Shown: positions 43,561 to 53,778 of the stretch, in pieces
How the letters are laid out: each line of letters begins with the position of its first letter
How positions within the stretch are numbered: position 1 is the stretch's first letter
Assembly: GCA_002723085.1 (NCBI GenBank)
Contig: PBNK01000013.1
Coordinates: forward strand, 119,968 to 183,967
Length of the DNA stretch: 64,000 nt
Direction of reading: 5' to 3'
Origin: Crocinitomicaceae bacterium
GTDB lineage: Bacteria > Bacteroidota > Bacteroidia > Flavobacteriales_D > Parvicellaceae
The notes under the pieces: generated by a model
Database searches by the model: none
Told to the model about the DNA's origin: nothing
Seen by the model: only the letters and a program-made list of their open reading frames with translations
Position numbers and translations under genes: made by a program

Positions 43561-46131
43561 TTATTTAATCTTTCTAGAGACCTCAACTTCTTGATATGCT
43601 TCCACAACATCTCCAACTTTAATGTCGTTAAATTTATCAATATTTAACCCACATTCATATCCATGTTGAACCTCTTTAACATCATCTTTAAATCTTTTTA
43701 AAGATCCTAAAACACCCGTGTAAATAACAATTCCATCTCTAATAACCCTAACATTATGGTTTCTATTTATTTTACCTTCAGTAACATAACATCCTGCAAT
43801 TGTTCCAACTTTTGTTATTTTAAATGTTTCTCTAATTTCTGCTGTAGCCACAATCTCTTCTTTCATTTCTGGAGACAACATGCCCTCCATAGCTTCTTTA
43901 ACTTCTTCAATAGCTTTGTAAATAACAGAATATAACCTAATGTCTATTTCTTCTTTTTCTGCTAATTTTCTAGCACTTGCTGAAGGTCTAACCTGGAATC
44001 CTAATACAATTGCATCTGAAGCAGATGCTAATAATATATCAGATTCCGATATTTGACCAACTGCTTTATGTATAATATTTATTTGAATAGATTCTTGAGA
44101 AAGTTTTAATAAAGAATCAGATAAAGCTTCAATAGATCCATCAACATCACCTTTTACAATGACATTTAACTCTTGGAAATCCCCTAAAGCAATTCTTCTT
44201 CCTATTTCGTCTAATGTAATATGCTTAGTAGTTCTTAAGCCCTGTTCTCTTTGAAGTTGTTGACGTTTAAGCGCTATTTGTTTTATCTCCTTCTCATCAG
44301 TCATCACATTAAAAACATCTCCTGCGCTAGACGCTCCATTCATCCCTAAAATAGAAACAGGCTTAGAAGGGCCTGCTTCTTTAACTATTCGTCCGTGCTC
44401 ATCATGCATGGCTTTAATCTTTCCAAACTCAGTTCCAGCAATTAAAGCATCTCCTACTTTCATAGTACCATATTGAACAAGTAAGGTAGTAACATAACCT
44501 CTACCTTTATCAAGTGATGCTTCAATAACAGTTCCTTTCGCGTTAGTTGTAGGGTCCGCTTTTAATTCAAGAAGTTCAGACTCTAATAAAACTTTTTCTA
44601 ATAAATCTTCAATTCCCGTACCCGCTTTTGCAGAGATTTCTTGACATTGATATTTTCCTCCCCAATCTTCAACTAAAATATTCATAGCTGATAACTCCTC
44701 CTTAATTTTATCAGGGTTAGCACTATCTCTATCACATTTATTTAAAGCAAAAACCATAGGGACACCAGCTGCCTGAGCATGGTTAATAGCTTCTTTTGTT
44801 TGAGGCATAACTCTATCATCAGCTGCAATTATAATGATTGCTACATCTGTTACTTGAGCACCTCTTGCACGCATTGCCGTAAAAGCTTCATGACCTGGAG
44901 TATCTAAAAACGTAATGGTTTTTTTATTGTGTTTGACAGAATATGCTCCAATATGTTGTGTTATACCTCCAGCTTCACCAGAAGTAACATCCGCTTGTCT
45001 TATAAAATCCAATAAAGATGTTTTACCATGATCTACGTGACCCATAACCGTAACTATAGGTGGTCTGCCCTCCATCTTTTCAGGATTTTGAGAATCTTCT
45101 ATGACTGATGCACTAACATCAGCACTAACAAATTCAACTTCAAAACCATATTCTTCAGCAACCATGGTTAATGTTTCAGCATCTAGACGCTGATTAATTG
45201 AGGCAAAAATACCAATTGACATAAGCGTCCCAATTACTTCAGTAGGAGTTTTAGTCATCATTGTTGCTAGTTCTGAAACAGTAACAAACTCAGTAAGTTT
45301 AAGTATACTTTTTTCGTGTTCAGAAATCAACTCTTCTATTTCCAATTTATCTGAAACAGCTTGTCTTTTTTCTCTTCTAAATTTGGATGATTTTGATTTT
45401 CCCTTATTGCTTAAACGAGCTAAAGTTTCTCTAATCTCTTTTTGAATTTCTTCAGTTGAAACTTCAGGTTTTTGTTCTGTTTTTTTAGGTCTTCTAAGTT
45501 CTTGAGAAGCTTTTTTACCAGCTTTTTCTACATTAACTTTTTTAATTCTTTTTCTTTTTCTTTTATTAGAATCCTCCGTTTTTTCTGCCGGCTTAGCCTT
45601 AGGTTTTTCAACAGGAAGATCTATTTTTCCCAAAACCTTTGGTCCAGAAAGTTTTTTTGCTTCAGCCTTTATTGTTTTTTCAGCTTCATCCGTTTTTTCT
45701 ATTGCTTGATCTTCCTTTATCTGTGGCTTTTCTTCTTTTAAAACAGGTTCTTCTTTAGCAGGCTCCTCTTTTGTTTCCGGCTTAGGCAAATCTTTCTTTT
45801 TCGGTGAAAGATCAATTGATCCAACTACAGAGGGTCCGCTAAGTTTTTGTGGTTCAGCCTTAATGGTTTCAGGTTCTTTTTTAGCAGGCTCTTCTTTTTT
45901 AATTGAAATTACTTTTCTTTCTTCTTGCTCAATTCTTACTTGATCTGCTTTTTCTTTTTCAAACTTTTCACTTTGAAACTCTTTGAGCAGCATCATATAT
46001 AGTTCCTCATCTATTTTTGTGTTAGGATTAGAACTCACTTCTTTACCTTCATTGTTTAAAAAGTCAACAATGGTGGAAATCCCAACATTCAATTCTCTTG
46101 CTACCTTACTTAACCTTTTAACTGCGGCCAT
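43561..46131 (-). CDS. infB: Translation initiation factor IF-2
   Basis: 856 residues. N-terminal IF2_N ([26 protein letters not shown]), a ~200-residue Lys/Glu/Pro-rich linker, a second IF2_N copy near residue 275, then the GTPase domain with [35 protein letters not shown] and [14 protein letters not shown]-2 places fMet-tRNA on the 30S subunit. The linker contains two similar [16 protein letters not shown] / [16 protein letters not shown] units. Last gene of the rimP-nusA-infB operon. Confidence 0.97.
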   Translation of the reverse strand: MAAVKRLSKVARELNVGISTIVDFLNNEGKEVSSNPNTKIDEELYMMLLKEFQSEKFEKEKADQVRIEQEERKVISIKKEEPAKKEPETIKAEPQKLSGPSVVGSIDLSPKKKDLPKPETKEEPAKEEPVLKEEKPQIKEDQAIEKTDEAEKTIKAEAKKLSGPKVLGKIDLPVEKPKAKPAEKTEDSNKRKRKRIKKVNVEKAGKKASQELRRPKKTEQKPEVSTEEIQKEIRETLARLSNKGKSKSSKFRREKRQAVSDKLEIEELISEHEKSILKLTEFVTVSELATMMTKTPTEVIGTLMSIGIFASINQRLDAETLTMVAEEYGFEVEFVSADVSASVIEDSQNPEKMEGRPPIVTVMGHVDHGKTSLLDFIRQADVTSGEAGGITQHIGAYSVKHNKKTITFLDTPGHEAFTAMRARGAQVTDVAIIIIAADDRVMPQTKEAINHAQAAGVPMVFALNKCDRDSANPDKIKEELSAMNILVEDWGGKYQCQEISAKAGTGIEDLLEKVLLESELLELKADPTTNAKGTVIEASLDKGRGYVTTLLVQYGTMKVGDALIAGTEFGKIKAMHDEHGRIVKEAGPSKPVSILGMNGASSAGDVFNVMTDEKEIKQIALKRQQLQREQGLRTTKHITLDEIGRRIALGDFQELNVIVKGDVDGSIEALSDSLLKLSQESIQINIIHKAVGQISESDILLASASDAIVLGFQVRPSASARKLAEKEEIDIRLYSVIYKAIEEVKEAMEGMLSPEMKEEIVATAEIRETFKITKVGTIAGCYVTEGKINRNHNVRVIRDGIVIYTGVLGSLKRFKDDVKEVQHGYECGLNIDKFNDIKVGDVVEAYQEVEVSRKIK

Positions 46132-46163
46132 AATAGTTTATTTTCTTAAATTAAAAACTGTTA

Positions 46164-47402
46164 TTATTGTTCAAATTCTGACTTAAGAACATTTAATATT
46201 TCAGCAATTGTTTCCTCTTCTAAATCTGTTCTTTTAACCAAGTCTGTACTGCCTATTTCTAAAACACTTTTAGCTGTATCACATCCAATAGCTTTAAGTT
46301 CATCAATTATCCAACTATCTATTTCATCCCCAAATTCATCCAAATCAACATCATCAATATCTTCAGAACCTTCTCTGTATACATCAATCTCATATCCTGT
46401 CAACTTCGAGGCTAACTTAATATTATGACCTCCTTTTCCAATAGCTAGTGAAACTTGATCTGGCTTTAAGAAAACTTCTGCTCTATTGTCTTCATCCTTT
46501 ATATCCATATTAGTGATTTTAGCAGGGCTTAAGGATCGCTGAATTAATAACTGAGTATTATTAGTCCAATTAATCACATCAATATTTTCATTTCTAAGTT
46601 CTCTTACTATACCATGAATTCTAGATCCTTTCATCCCTACACAAGCTCCAACTGGGTCTATTCTGTCGTCATAAGATTCAACAGCCACTTTTGCTCTTTC
46701 ACCGGGCTCTCTTACAATCTTTTTTATTGTGATCAGTCCATCAAATACTTCAGGGACTTCTAATTCAAAAAGCCTAGCTAAAAACTCTGGAGCTGTTCTA
46801 GATAAAACAATTACTGGATTATTATTTCTTAAATCAACTTTTGCTACAACGGCTCTTGTTGTATCTCCTTTTCTAAAATAATCGGAAGGAATTTGCTCAG
46901 ATTTTGGCAAAATCAATTCATTTCCATCGTCATCTAAAATTAATATTTCTCTTTTCCAAATCTGGTAAACCTCACCAGTTATTATATCGCCTACTCTCTC
47001 TTTATATTTTTGATAAATTCCATCTTTTTCTAGCTCCATTACTTTCGCTGCAAGATTTTGTCTTAAAGACAAAATATTTCTTCTTCCAAAATCTTCAACC
47101 TTAATTTCCTGAGAAACTTCTTCTCCAATTTCAAAATCTGGCTCTATTTTTAAAGCCTCAGTATATTTGATTTGAGTTCCTTCATCTTCAAAATCCTCAT
47201 CAGGAACAATCTCTCTGCTTAACCATATTTCTAAATCCCCTTTATCAGGGTTTATAATAACATCTACATTCTCATCCGATCCATATTTTCTTTTTAAAGT
47301 AGATCTAAAAACATCTTCAACAATTCTCATCATTGTTACTCTATCAATGTTTTTCATTTCTTTGAACTCTGAGAATGAGTCTATTAATTCTATTGCATTC
47401 AT
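46164..47402 (-). CDS. nusA: Transcription termination/antitermination factor NusA
   Basis: 412 residues. NusA N-terminal domain (IELIDSFSEFKEMKNIDRVTMMRIVEDVFRSTLKRKYG), S1 domain (GDIITGEVYQIWKREILILDDDGNELILP), KH1 and KH2 (DPVGACVGMKGSRIHGIVREL; VSLAIGKGGHNIKLASKLTGYEIDVY). One short helix-hairpin-helix-like tail ends the protein; the two acidic repeats of E. coli NusA are absent. It controls pausing and termination, including possibly the leader terminator upstream of its own operon. Confidence 0.96.
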   Translation of the reverse strand: MNAIELIDSFSEFKEMKNIDRVTMMRIVEDVFRSTLKRKYGSDENVDVIINPDKGDLEIWLSREIVPDEDFEDEGTQIKYTEALKIEPDFEIGEEVSQEIKVEDFGRRNILSLRQNLAAKVMELEKDGIYQKYKERVGDIITGEVYQIWKREILILDDDGNELILPKSEQIPSDYFRKGDTTRAVVAKVDLRNNNPVIVLSRTAPEFLARLFELEVPEVFDGLITIKKIVREPGERAKVAVESYDDRIDPVGACVGMKGSRIHGIVRELRNENIDVINWTNNTQLLIQRSLSPAKITNMDIKDEDNRAEVFLKPDQVSLAIGKGGHNIKLASKLTGYEIDVYREGSEDIDDVDLDEFGDEIDSWIIDELKAIGCDTAKSVLEIGSTDLVKRTDLEEETIAEILNVLKSEFEQ

Positions 47403-47412
47403 TTTTTTTGTA

Positions 47413-47883
47413 TTAAAAGGAAATTACTAGTCTAGTTTCTTTGATTTCATTCATCTTTAGGTGATGAATTGTTTCAATAGTTTCTTTTTTCTTTGTCTTT
47501 TTGTTTTTTATTATTTCAATATGTTTTAACTCTATTTCTTCAAAAGAAACTTTAGTAAGTTCCCCCTTATAAGCAGAATCTTCAGTTAAAACATTTATAG
47601 TTTTACCTACGTTTTTTAAATATTGTTCATGAACCATAAAAGGTTGGTCAAGCCCAGGAGATGAAACCTTTAATTCAAAATCTTGCTTCTCTCTATCAAG
47701 ATTGTGTTCAATATTCCTACTAACACTTACACAATCTTTAATAGATACTCCTTGATTCAAATTATCCATCTTTACTAAAATCACATTCTTAGCGCTTACT
47801 GAAACATCTACTAAATAATTTCCATTATCTAATTCGTTTATCCTTTCTTGGGCTAATTCTATTATGCGTTTTTTAGGTATCAT
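47413..47883 (-). CDS. rimP: Ribosome maturation factor RimP
   Basis: 156 residues. KDCVSVSRNIEHNLDREKQDFELKVSSPGLDQPF is the RimP signature. RimP assists 30S subunit assembly. First gene of the operon, 10 bases before nusA. A strong terminator hairpin lies only 16 bases upstream of its start. Confidence 0.94.
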   Translation of the reverse strand: MIPKKRIIELAQERINELDNGNYLVDVSVSAKNVILVKMDNLNQGVSIKDCVSVSRNIEHNLDREKQDFELKVSSPGLDQPFMVHEQYLKNVGKTINVLTEDSAYKGELTKVSFEEIELKHIEIIKNKKTKKKETIETIHHLKMNEIKETRLVISF

Positions 47884-47892
47884 TTTTTTTCT

Positions 47893-47919
47893 AAAAAAAG
47901 AGGGGACTTTCGTCCCCTC
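47893..47919 (-). promoter_or_regulatory. Leader terminator (attenuator) of rimP-nusA-infB
   Basis: On the minus strand GAGGGGAC / GTCCCCTC (8 bp, 47900-47919) with a GAAA tetraloop is followed by seven T (47893-47899), a textbook intrinsic terminator. It lies between the -7 box at 47947-47954 and the rimP ATG at 47883, with no gene to terminate, since dprA reads the other way. It therefore fits an attenuator. NusA autoregulates its operon through leader terminators in E. coli; the same logic here is inferred. Confidence 0.7.
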
Positions 47920-47946
47920 ATTCTTAATTTTCTATTTTCTACTGTG

Positions 47947-47954
47947 CAAATATA
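47947..47954 (-). promoter_or_regulatory. -7 box of rimP-nusA-infB
   Basis: TATATTTG on the minus strand, an exact TAnnTTTG; the start should be near 47940, giving a leader of ~57 bases that contains the terminator hairpin. No TTG at the -33 distance. Confidence 0.5.
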
Positions 47955-48025
47955 CTCTTTTTAAAATACATATTAAATATAACGTAAAAATTTTATGCCC
48001 TAATGTGTTTTATTTATCATTTAAA

Positions 48026-49129
48026 ATGACAGAAGAACATAAAACATACCTTATAGCTCTTTCTAATATTAAAGGCTTAAGCAATCGAACATTAAACGAA
48101 TTAATTAAAGAATATAAAAATCCTAAAAACTTATTTAATAATTTTCCTATTGAAAAAATTAGTGCTGTAAAAAAGAAAAAAATTGAGTATCAATTAAAGT
48201 CTAGAGAAAATATATTGTATGCAAATAATATAATTAGAATTGCCAATGAACATAAAATCTCTATTATTGGTAAAGATGACGACATGTATCCGTCTTTATT
48301 AAAAGAATGTGAAGATCACCCTGTTTATTTATTTGTAAAAGGCAATTTAAATCCAAATAAAAAAACCTTAATTTCAGTTGTAGGCACTAGAGATGTAAGT
48401 TCTTACGGAACTGATTTTTGCAAAGAACTGGCTTCTTCTTTAAAAGACTATGACATTGGAATTGTAAGTGGTCTAGCCTATGGGGTTGATTTTGAAATTC
48501 ATAAAAGAACTCTTGATTTAAACATCTCTAATGTTGGGGTTCTAGGCAGCGGAATTAAGAATATTTATCCTTCTGCACATCAAAAAATTTCTAATCGAAT
48601 ATTGGAAAATGGATTGCTGATTTCTGAGAACACACCATATGCCCCTCCTGTTTCATATAATTTTCCTAAAAGAAATAGAATTATAGCTGGAATGACAAAA
48701 GCTACAATAATTATTGAGTCCCCATTAAAGGGTGGTTCAATGATTACTGCAAAATTAGCTAATGACTACAATAGAGATGTATACGCTGTACCTGGCAATT
48801 ATTTAAATGGAAAATCAAAAGGCTGTAATGATTTAATTAAAAATCATCAAGCTTATTTACTGGATGATCCATCAGAAATTATTGAAACATTAGAATTAAA
48901 AAAAATCAATCCCAATATAGAAAAATATAGTTCTAATGAATACAAAGCATCTTTTGACAGTAAGGAAGAAAATATAATTTACAATTTAATATTAGATGAA
49001 AAAGAAGTTTCTTTTGACAAAATTCTTCAACTTACTAACATTCATTTTTCTGCTTTAAATGAATTGCTATTGAAAATGGAATTAAATAGCTCCATAAAAC
49101 AATTTCCTGGAAAAATATATACTTTATAG
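48026..49129 (+). CDS. dprA: DNA processing protein DprA
   Basis: 367 residues from the ATG at 48026 (MTEEHKTYLIALSNIKGLS); the longer frame from 47864 would run through the rimP leader. Rossmann-like core: SVVGTRDVSSYGTDFCKELASSLKDYDIGIVSGLAYGVDFEIH, then GSGIKNIYPSAHQKIS and FPKRNRIIAGMTKATIIIES. A C-terminal winged-helix-like region (EENIIYNLILDEKEVSFDKILQLT) ends it. DprA loads RecA on incoming single-stranded DNA in natural transformation. Confidence 0.94.
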   Translation: MTEEHKTYLIALSNIKGLSNRTLNELIKEYKNPKNLFNNFPIEKISAVKKKKIEYQLKSRENILYANNIIRIANEHKISIIGKDDDMYPSLLKECEDHPVYLFVKGNLNPNKKTLISVVGTRDVSSYGTDFCKELASSLKDYDIGIVSGLAYGVDFEIHKRTLDLNISNVGVLGSGIKNIYPSAHQKISNRILENGLLISENTPYAPPVSYNFPKRNRIIAGMTKATIIIESPLKGGSMITAKLANDYNRDVYAVPGNYLNGKSKGCNDLIKNHQAYLLDDPSEIIETLELKKINPNIEKYSSNEYKASFDSKEENIIYNLILDEKEVSFDKILQLTNIHFSALNELLLKMELNSSIKQFPGKIYTL

Positions 49130-49164
49130 TAAAAATAAATAGACTATATATTACTTTTAAAGCA

Positions 49165-50376
49165 ATGAACGTATCCTCATTTATTGCAAAAAGATATTTA
49201 TTCTCTAAAAAGTCGAGAAATATTATAAATATAATTTCTTTTATCTCATTTTTCGGCCTATTGATTAGCTCCGCAGCTTTAGTGATTATTTTAAGTGGAT
49301 TTAATGGGATTCAGTCTTTTGTAGAAGAAATGTATGGGACTTATTCCGCAGACATTTTTATCACACCTAAAAAAGGGAAATCAATTGAAGCAAGTCATGC
49401 TATTTTTGAAGATTTAGAAGAAAATAAAAATGTTCTTCAATTTTCAAAAATTATTGAAGAAACTGCTTTAATAAAAAAGGAAGATTTATGGGTAACTTCA
49501 AAAATAAAAGGAGTTGATACTTCAATTTACTCCCATTCATTTTTCAATAAAAGTATTATTGAAGGGGGGGGAATGTTGTACGAAACTTATAAAAAACCAA
49601 TGGTATTGCTTGGTCACGAATTACAATACCAACTTCAAGTATCTAGTAACCCAAATTATAACAATGATATAGAAATATATGGTTTATCAAGAAAAAAGAA
49701 ACTATCTATACAAAACGACAATTTATTTAATCACTACAATATTAGCGTATCTGGAATATTCACTATGAATCCAGAACTTGATAAAAATACCATTTTTGCT
49801 CCTTATGATTTTGTAAACTCTCTTTTTGAATATGATAATGAGGCAACATCAATTGAAGTTAACTCATCTAACATTAAAAAACTAAAGGAACTTTTGGCAA
49901 ACAATTATAGCGATGAGTTTAAAATCGAAACCAATGAAGAGAAAAACACAATGATATATGCTACAAATGAAACTGAAAAATGGATGGTTTTATTTGTTTT
50001 AATTTTTATTTTGATGTTATCAACCTTTAATACCATGGCTTCAATAACTATGCTTATTATCGACAAAAAAAAGGACATCAATTCTCTTATTTCAATTGGA
50101 TCAAAATATTCCACCATCAGAAACATCTTTTTTAAAGAAGGTTTGTTTATTTGCCTTTCTGGCAGCTTTGTTGGATTAACAATTGGGGTTATTATATGTC
50201 TTTTGCAAAATCATTTTCATTTTATTGAAATGAAAAATGCAGCAATTAACTATTGGCCAGTATTGATTAAATTAAGTGACATTATATTAATCCTATTAAT
50301 TTTATTAATTATTGGAATAAGCGCGTCATTTATTCCATCTCAAATATTAATGAAGCGACTGCTAAAAAACAAATAG
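49165..50376 (+). CDS. LolC/E-like ABC transporter permease (FtsX family)
   Basis: 403 residues. One N-terminal membrane segment, a ~220-residue periplasmic (MacB-like) domain, then three C-terminal segments including FVLIFILMLSTFNTMASITMLIIDKKKDINSLISIGSKYSTIRNIFFKEG, the FtsX signature. N-terminal SFIAKRYLFSKKSRNIINIISFISFFG is typical of LolC/E, which pulls lipoproteins out of the inner membrane. No ATPase partner is adjacent. Confidence 0.85.
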   Translation: MNVSSFIAKRYLFSKKSRNIINIISFISFFGLLISSAALVIILSGFNGIQSFVEEMYGTYSADIFITPKKGKSIEASHAIFEDLEENKNVLQFSKIIEETALIKKEDLWVTSKIKGVDTSIYSHSFFNKSIIEGGGMLYETYKKPMVLLGHELQYQLQVSSNPNYNNDIEIYGLSRKKKLSIQNDNLFNHYNISVSGIFTMNPELDKNTIFAPYDFVNSLFEYDNEATSIEVNSSNIKKLKELLANNYSDEFKIETNEEKNTMIYATNETEKWMVLFVLIFILMLSTFNTMASITMLIIDKKKDINSLISIGSKYSTIRNIFFKEGLFICLSGSFVGLTIGVIICLLQNHFHFIEMKNAAINYWPVLIKLSDIILILLILLIIGISASFIPSQILMKRLLKNK

Positions 50377-50390
50377 TTTAAAACAGATAT

Positions 50391-51656
50391 TTATTTTTCA
50401 TTATCGATTACAGATAATTTTATTTTCAATATTTTAAACTCTGTAACTTCAGCTATTACTAATTTAAATCCTTCAATTATGAAAGTTTCTCCTTTTTTAG
50501 GAATAGACTCTGAATAATGAATTACTAACCCTCCTAGAGTTTCATATTCTTCTGACTCAGGGAGCCCTAACCTATATTTTTCATTAACAAAATCAATTTC
50601 TAACCTAGAAGAAAAAACAAACTCATTATTACTGATTTGTTGATGAATGAAATCCTCTTGATCATGTTCATCATCAATTTCACCAAAAATTTCTTCAATA
50701 ACGTCCTCCATGGTTACCATTCCTGATGTGCCTCCAAATTCATCAACAACAACAGCTATACTTCTACTTTTTGTTATAAACTCTTCTAAAATTTTATTTG
50801 CATTAATAGATTCGGGAACAATATTTACAGGCAATAAAATAGATTTGATATGTTCTGGTTGTTTAAAAAGTTCAATACTGTGAACGTATCCAATAATATG
50901 ATCAATAGATTCTTTATAGATTAAAATTTTAGAAAATCCTGTTTCAATAAATTTTTCTTTAAGGTCATTTATACAATCATCAATCTCAAAAGCAATAATC
51001 TCATTTCTTGGAACCATACAATCACGAGCAATAATTTCTGAAAAACCAAGAGCATTATGAAATATTTTAACATCATGTTCTAATTCTTCATCATCATCCA
51101 AATCTGTTCTTAACTCATCCAAATAATGATCCAAATCTATTTTTTCAAAACCTACATTTTGTTTTGGATTGTGTTTTTTACCAAATAAATAAAGCATCAT
51201 TCTTGAAAGAGAAACTATACCTGCTGTTGGCAACCACAAAATAATATAGATTAAAATTAAAGGGATAGTGAAAACACTTAAAACTCCATTAGGATTAATT
51301 CTAAAAATAGCCTTCGGTAAAAATTCTGCAAAAACCAAAATAAATAGTGTGGATATTAAAGTTTGAATTAATAAAACTAAAGTTGGGGACAAATCCTTGT
51401 TAATAAAATCAAGGTTGATTAATTCCTCCATGTATATTGAATACACTACTAAAGCAATATTATTTCCCAGAAGCATTGCTCCAATAAACCAAGAAGGCTG
51501 GTTGGAAAAATAAGCTAAAATTCTCCCTCTTATATCTCCCTTTTTGTTATCAAGCTCAATTTTTATTCTATTAGCAGAAATAAAAGCTATTTCCATCCCA
51601 GAAAAAAATGCAGAAAAAGCTAAAGAAGAAATTATAATTATTAGTAATGCTGTCAA
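50391..51656 (-). CDS. CNNM/CorC-HlyC family protein with CBS domains
   Basis: 421 residues. DUF21 membrane domain with about three to four segments (ISSLAFSAFFSGMEIAFISANRIKIELDNKKG), two CBS domains (ARDCMVPRNEIIAFEID; IAVVVDEFGGTSGMVTMEDVIEEIFGEIDDEHD) and a C-terminal CorC_HlyC domain. Family members take part in divalent cation (Mg) transport; GldE, a gliding-related paralogue, is also of this type but its usual neighbour gldD is absent here. Placement after lptC is common in Bacteroidota. Confidence 0.85.
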   Translation of the reverse strand: MTALLIIIISSLAFSAFFSGMEIAFISANRIKIELDNKKGDIRGRILAYFSNQPSWFIGAMLLGNNIALVVYSIYMEELINLDFINKDLSPTLVLLIQTLISTLFILVFAEFLPKAIFRINPNGVLSVFTIPLILIYIILWLPTAGIVSLSRMMLYLFGKKHNPKQNVGFEKIDLDHYLDELRTDLDDDEELEHDVKIFHNALGFSEIIARDCMVPRNEIIAFEIDDCINDLKEKFIETGFSKILIYKESIDHIIGYVHSIELFKQPEHIKSILLPVNIVPESINANKILEEFITKSRSIAVVVDEFGGTSGMVTMEDVIEEIFGEIDDEHDQEDFIHQQISNNEFVFSSRLEIDFVNEKYRLGLPESEEYETLGGLVIHYSESIPKKGETFIIEGFKLVIAEVTEFKILKIKLSVIDNEK

Positions 51657-51681
51657 TTAAAAAAATTTATGCACCATTAAG

Positions 51682-51882
51682 TTACTTATTCTTTTCGAAT
51701 CTTTTTCTTAACCCTCTTCTAATTAAGAAAATCCCCCAAGCCATAAGCGTGATTAAATAATAATTTTTAGAAATTTCAAATCCGCTAAAAACATGTATTA
51801 ATAATGACCCTACAGTTGCTGCAATAGCAATGAAAAACCAAAACTTTTCTAATCTACTATTCCATTTTTCAATTTCCTTCAT
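51682..51882 (-). CDS. Small two-segment membrane protein
   Basis: 66 residues: EIEKWNSRLEKFWFFIAIAATVGSLLIHVF, then YYLITLMAWGIFLIRRGLRKRFEKNK. Two membrane segments and a strongly basic tail, so the C terminus is probably cytoplasmic. No known family. It lies 3 bases after lptC and is in the coaX-to-CorC operon. Confidence 0.65.
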   Translation of the reverse strand: MKEIEKWNSRLEKFWFFIAIAATVGSLLIHVFSGFEISKNYYLITLMAWGIFLIRRGLRKRFEKNK

Positions 51883-51885
51883 AAC

Positions 51886-52452
51886 CTATTCTTTTACTTC
51901 ATAATTAACATGACTATCCGAAATATCGGAAAGTTTAAAAAATGTAAAATTACTATTTGCTTTTAACTTTTTACCAGAAATTCTACCTTCTTTATTAGAA
52001 AAGGTTACTTGATCTTTAGAGTAAATGCTATCTTTTTCAAAATCAATAGTTAATTCATTTGCAAATAAAGTGTCTTCAAGATAATTTCTAAAAAGAACAT
52101 TTTTTTCAACTACCAACAATTCTTTTGTAGTAAATAGCATTCCATAATCTGCTAATAAAACTGATTCAAAATAACCCAAAGAATCATAGAAAGTTAAATT
52201 TAAACCATTGGGACATTCTAGAGTAATTTGATTATCTATTTCAGAACTTATTAAGGTTTGAGCTTCTAATTTTAGTTTAGATTTTCCAAAATCTGAAAAA
52301 TATAGTTGAACACCTTCAGATATTTCTGTAGATTTTTCACTTATATTTTCAGAAACTGCTTTATATTCCTCAACAGATCTTGAACAAGAAATAGAAATAA
52401 CAAAAAAGAAAATTAATTCAATACTAAAAACTAAACATTTTAATGTTTTCAA
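51886..52452 (-). CDS. lptC: LPS export periplasmic protein LptC-like lipoprotein
   Basis: 188 residues. Lipobox FVISISC followed by SRSVEE, then strand-rich repeats (VQLYFSDFGKSKLKLEAQTLI; GMLFTTKELLVVEKNVLFRNYLEDTLFANELTID; VTFSNKEGRISGKKLKANSNFTFFKL) typical of the LptC/OstA fold. It should pass LPS from the inner-membrane ABC transporter toward the outer membrane. The start overlaps the TPR gene's stop by 4 bases. Confidence 0.8.
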   Translation of the reverse strand: MKTLKCLVFSIELIFFFVISISCSRSVEEYKAVSENISEKSTEISEGVQLYFSDFGKSKLKLEAQTLISSEIDNQITLECPNGLNLTFYDSLGYFESVLLADYGMLFTTKELLVVEKNVLFRNYLEDTLFANELTIDFEKDSIYSKDQVTFSNKEGRISGKKLKANSNFTFFKLSDISDSHVNYEVKE

Positions 52453-53759
52453 TCTCTAGTTTTTAAAGTAATCGTTGCCCCCCAAAATGGAACTTTTTGT
52501 TCAGAACCGCTATTGATATCTAACATTATTAAATCACTTTTAGGCAGCAACTGGCCTTTCCATGAGTTAATTGAACTAGAAGATTTACCACATGATTTTT
52601 CTGCAAAACTTAAAGCATAACAATAAACTGAACTTTTCTCAAGAGGAGTTTTAGCTATTGTCGATGCACTTGCTGCTATTATAGAAGCTCTTTTAGCATT
52701 AACCTCACATTGGTCAGATAATTTTCCAGCAAATGAAAATGCTTTTTTATAACTTTTCTTATTAAAAGCAATATCATATAAATACACATAAGACTTATTG
52801 ATTAATTCAGCATCATCACCTGCTGATTCAATAGCTCTATTAAACCTTTCCTCTGCTTTAGAATAATTTTTTCTTTTATGATCAGCAGTTGCAGCATTAA
52901 ATAAATCTTTAGCAGATGGAGGATTATTAGGATCGTTAAGAACCTTGTCTAAAAGAGATAAATATAAAGAAGATTCAACACATTTCTTGTCGCTTAATCT
53001 TCCAAAGATGGTTCTTATTAAATCCATATCCTCTGGATTAGCATTGTATTTTTCAGAGTATATTTCTTCAAGTTTATCGCAAGATGCACAGGGACTAACT
53101 TCATTATCTACAAATACCTGAACATTTTTATATTTTTCTGCTTTGTTCCCCATAGCTATATTATTATCACATACTTTTGATAATAATTCATATAACTCTA
53201 AAAACTTATCACAATCAATTTTACCGGTTTTAAACATGTATTTCATGGCGTATGTAAAATACTTAACATCGCTATATGAAGTAATTTCAGGTGAGTTCAA
53301 AAACACAACTTCATAAAGAGAATACGCTAGAGAAAAGTTCTTTGATGCATCTAAAGACATGATAAATGATGCTTTCTTTCTTTGAATTTTATAACACGTT
53401 CCAAAATTTTCTTCCCACATGTCAAAAATTTTATAAACGGTATCTACATAAGCTTGTTTATCAGGAGATTTTTCTTTAGCTTTTTGTTGGGTGATTTTCT
53501 TATAAATGTAAAAACCATTATCATATAAGTTTGGCTTATACTTTGGACAAAAACTTTGGGTTTTTCCCCAAAACCTTGCGGCATCCATCCAATTTTTTTG
53601 CTTTAAATATTCAGAATATAAAGATAAATTCTGTCTACAATTTTTTATTTGCACACTATCTGACCCAAAATTTGGTTGACTAATTTCAGTACAGTCTTGA
53701 GTGTGAAATGACCCATTAATCATAAATATTGTAAATACTAATGTTATTACTTTTTTCAT
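52449..53759 (-). CDS. Exported TPR-containing protein
   Basis: 436 residues from the ATG at 53759, which begins a clear signal peptide (KKVITLVFTIFMINGSFHTQ); a longer start at 53786 would overlap the upstream gene by 8 bases and put the hydrophobic core too far in. LYSEYLKQKNWMDAARFWGKT and ATADHKRKNYSKAEERFNRAI are TPR-like. Several Cys (CDKLEEIYS; CEVNAKRA). Probably periplasmic. Role unknown, but its fixed position between an outer-membrane protein and lptC points to envelope building. Confidence 0.7.
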   Translation of the reverse strand: MKKVITLVFTIFMINGSFHTQDCTEISQPNFGSDSVQIKNCRQNLSLYSEYLKQKNWMDAARFWGKTQSFCPKYKPNLYDNGFYIYKKITQQKAKEKSPDKQAYVDTVYKIFDMWEENFGTCYKIQRKKASFIMSLDASKNFSLAYSLYEVVFLNSPEITSYSDVKYFTYAMKYMFKTGKIDCDKFLELYELLSKVCDNNIAMGNKAEKYKNVQVFVDNEVSPCASCDKLEEIYSEKYNANPEDMDLIRTIFGRLSDKKCVESSLYLSLLDKVLNDPNNPPSAKDLFNAATADHKRKNYSKAEERFNRAIESAGDDAELINKSYVYLYDIAFNKKSYKKAFSFAGKLSDQCEVNAKRASIIAASASTIAKTPLEKSSVYCYALSFAEKSCGKSSSSINSWKGQLLPKSDLIMLDINSGSEQKVPFWGATITLKTRD

Positions 53760-53778
53760 TTTTATACTAATTAACTTT

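Noticed and set aside
45472..45741. Antisense Phe/Arg-rich open frame over infB
   Set aside because: It is the complement of the Lys/Glu-rich linker; composition is explained by infB.
47864..48025. 54-residue N-terminal extension of dprA
   Set aside because: It runs across the rimP start, terminator and promoter; DprA similarity begins at 48026.
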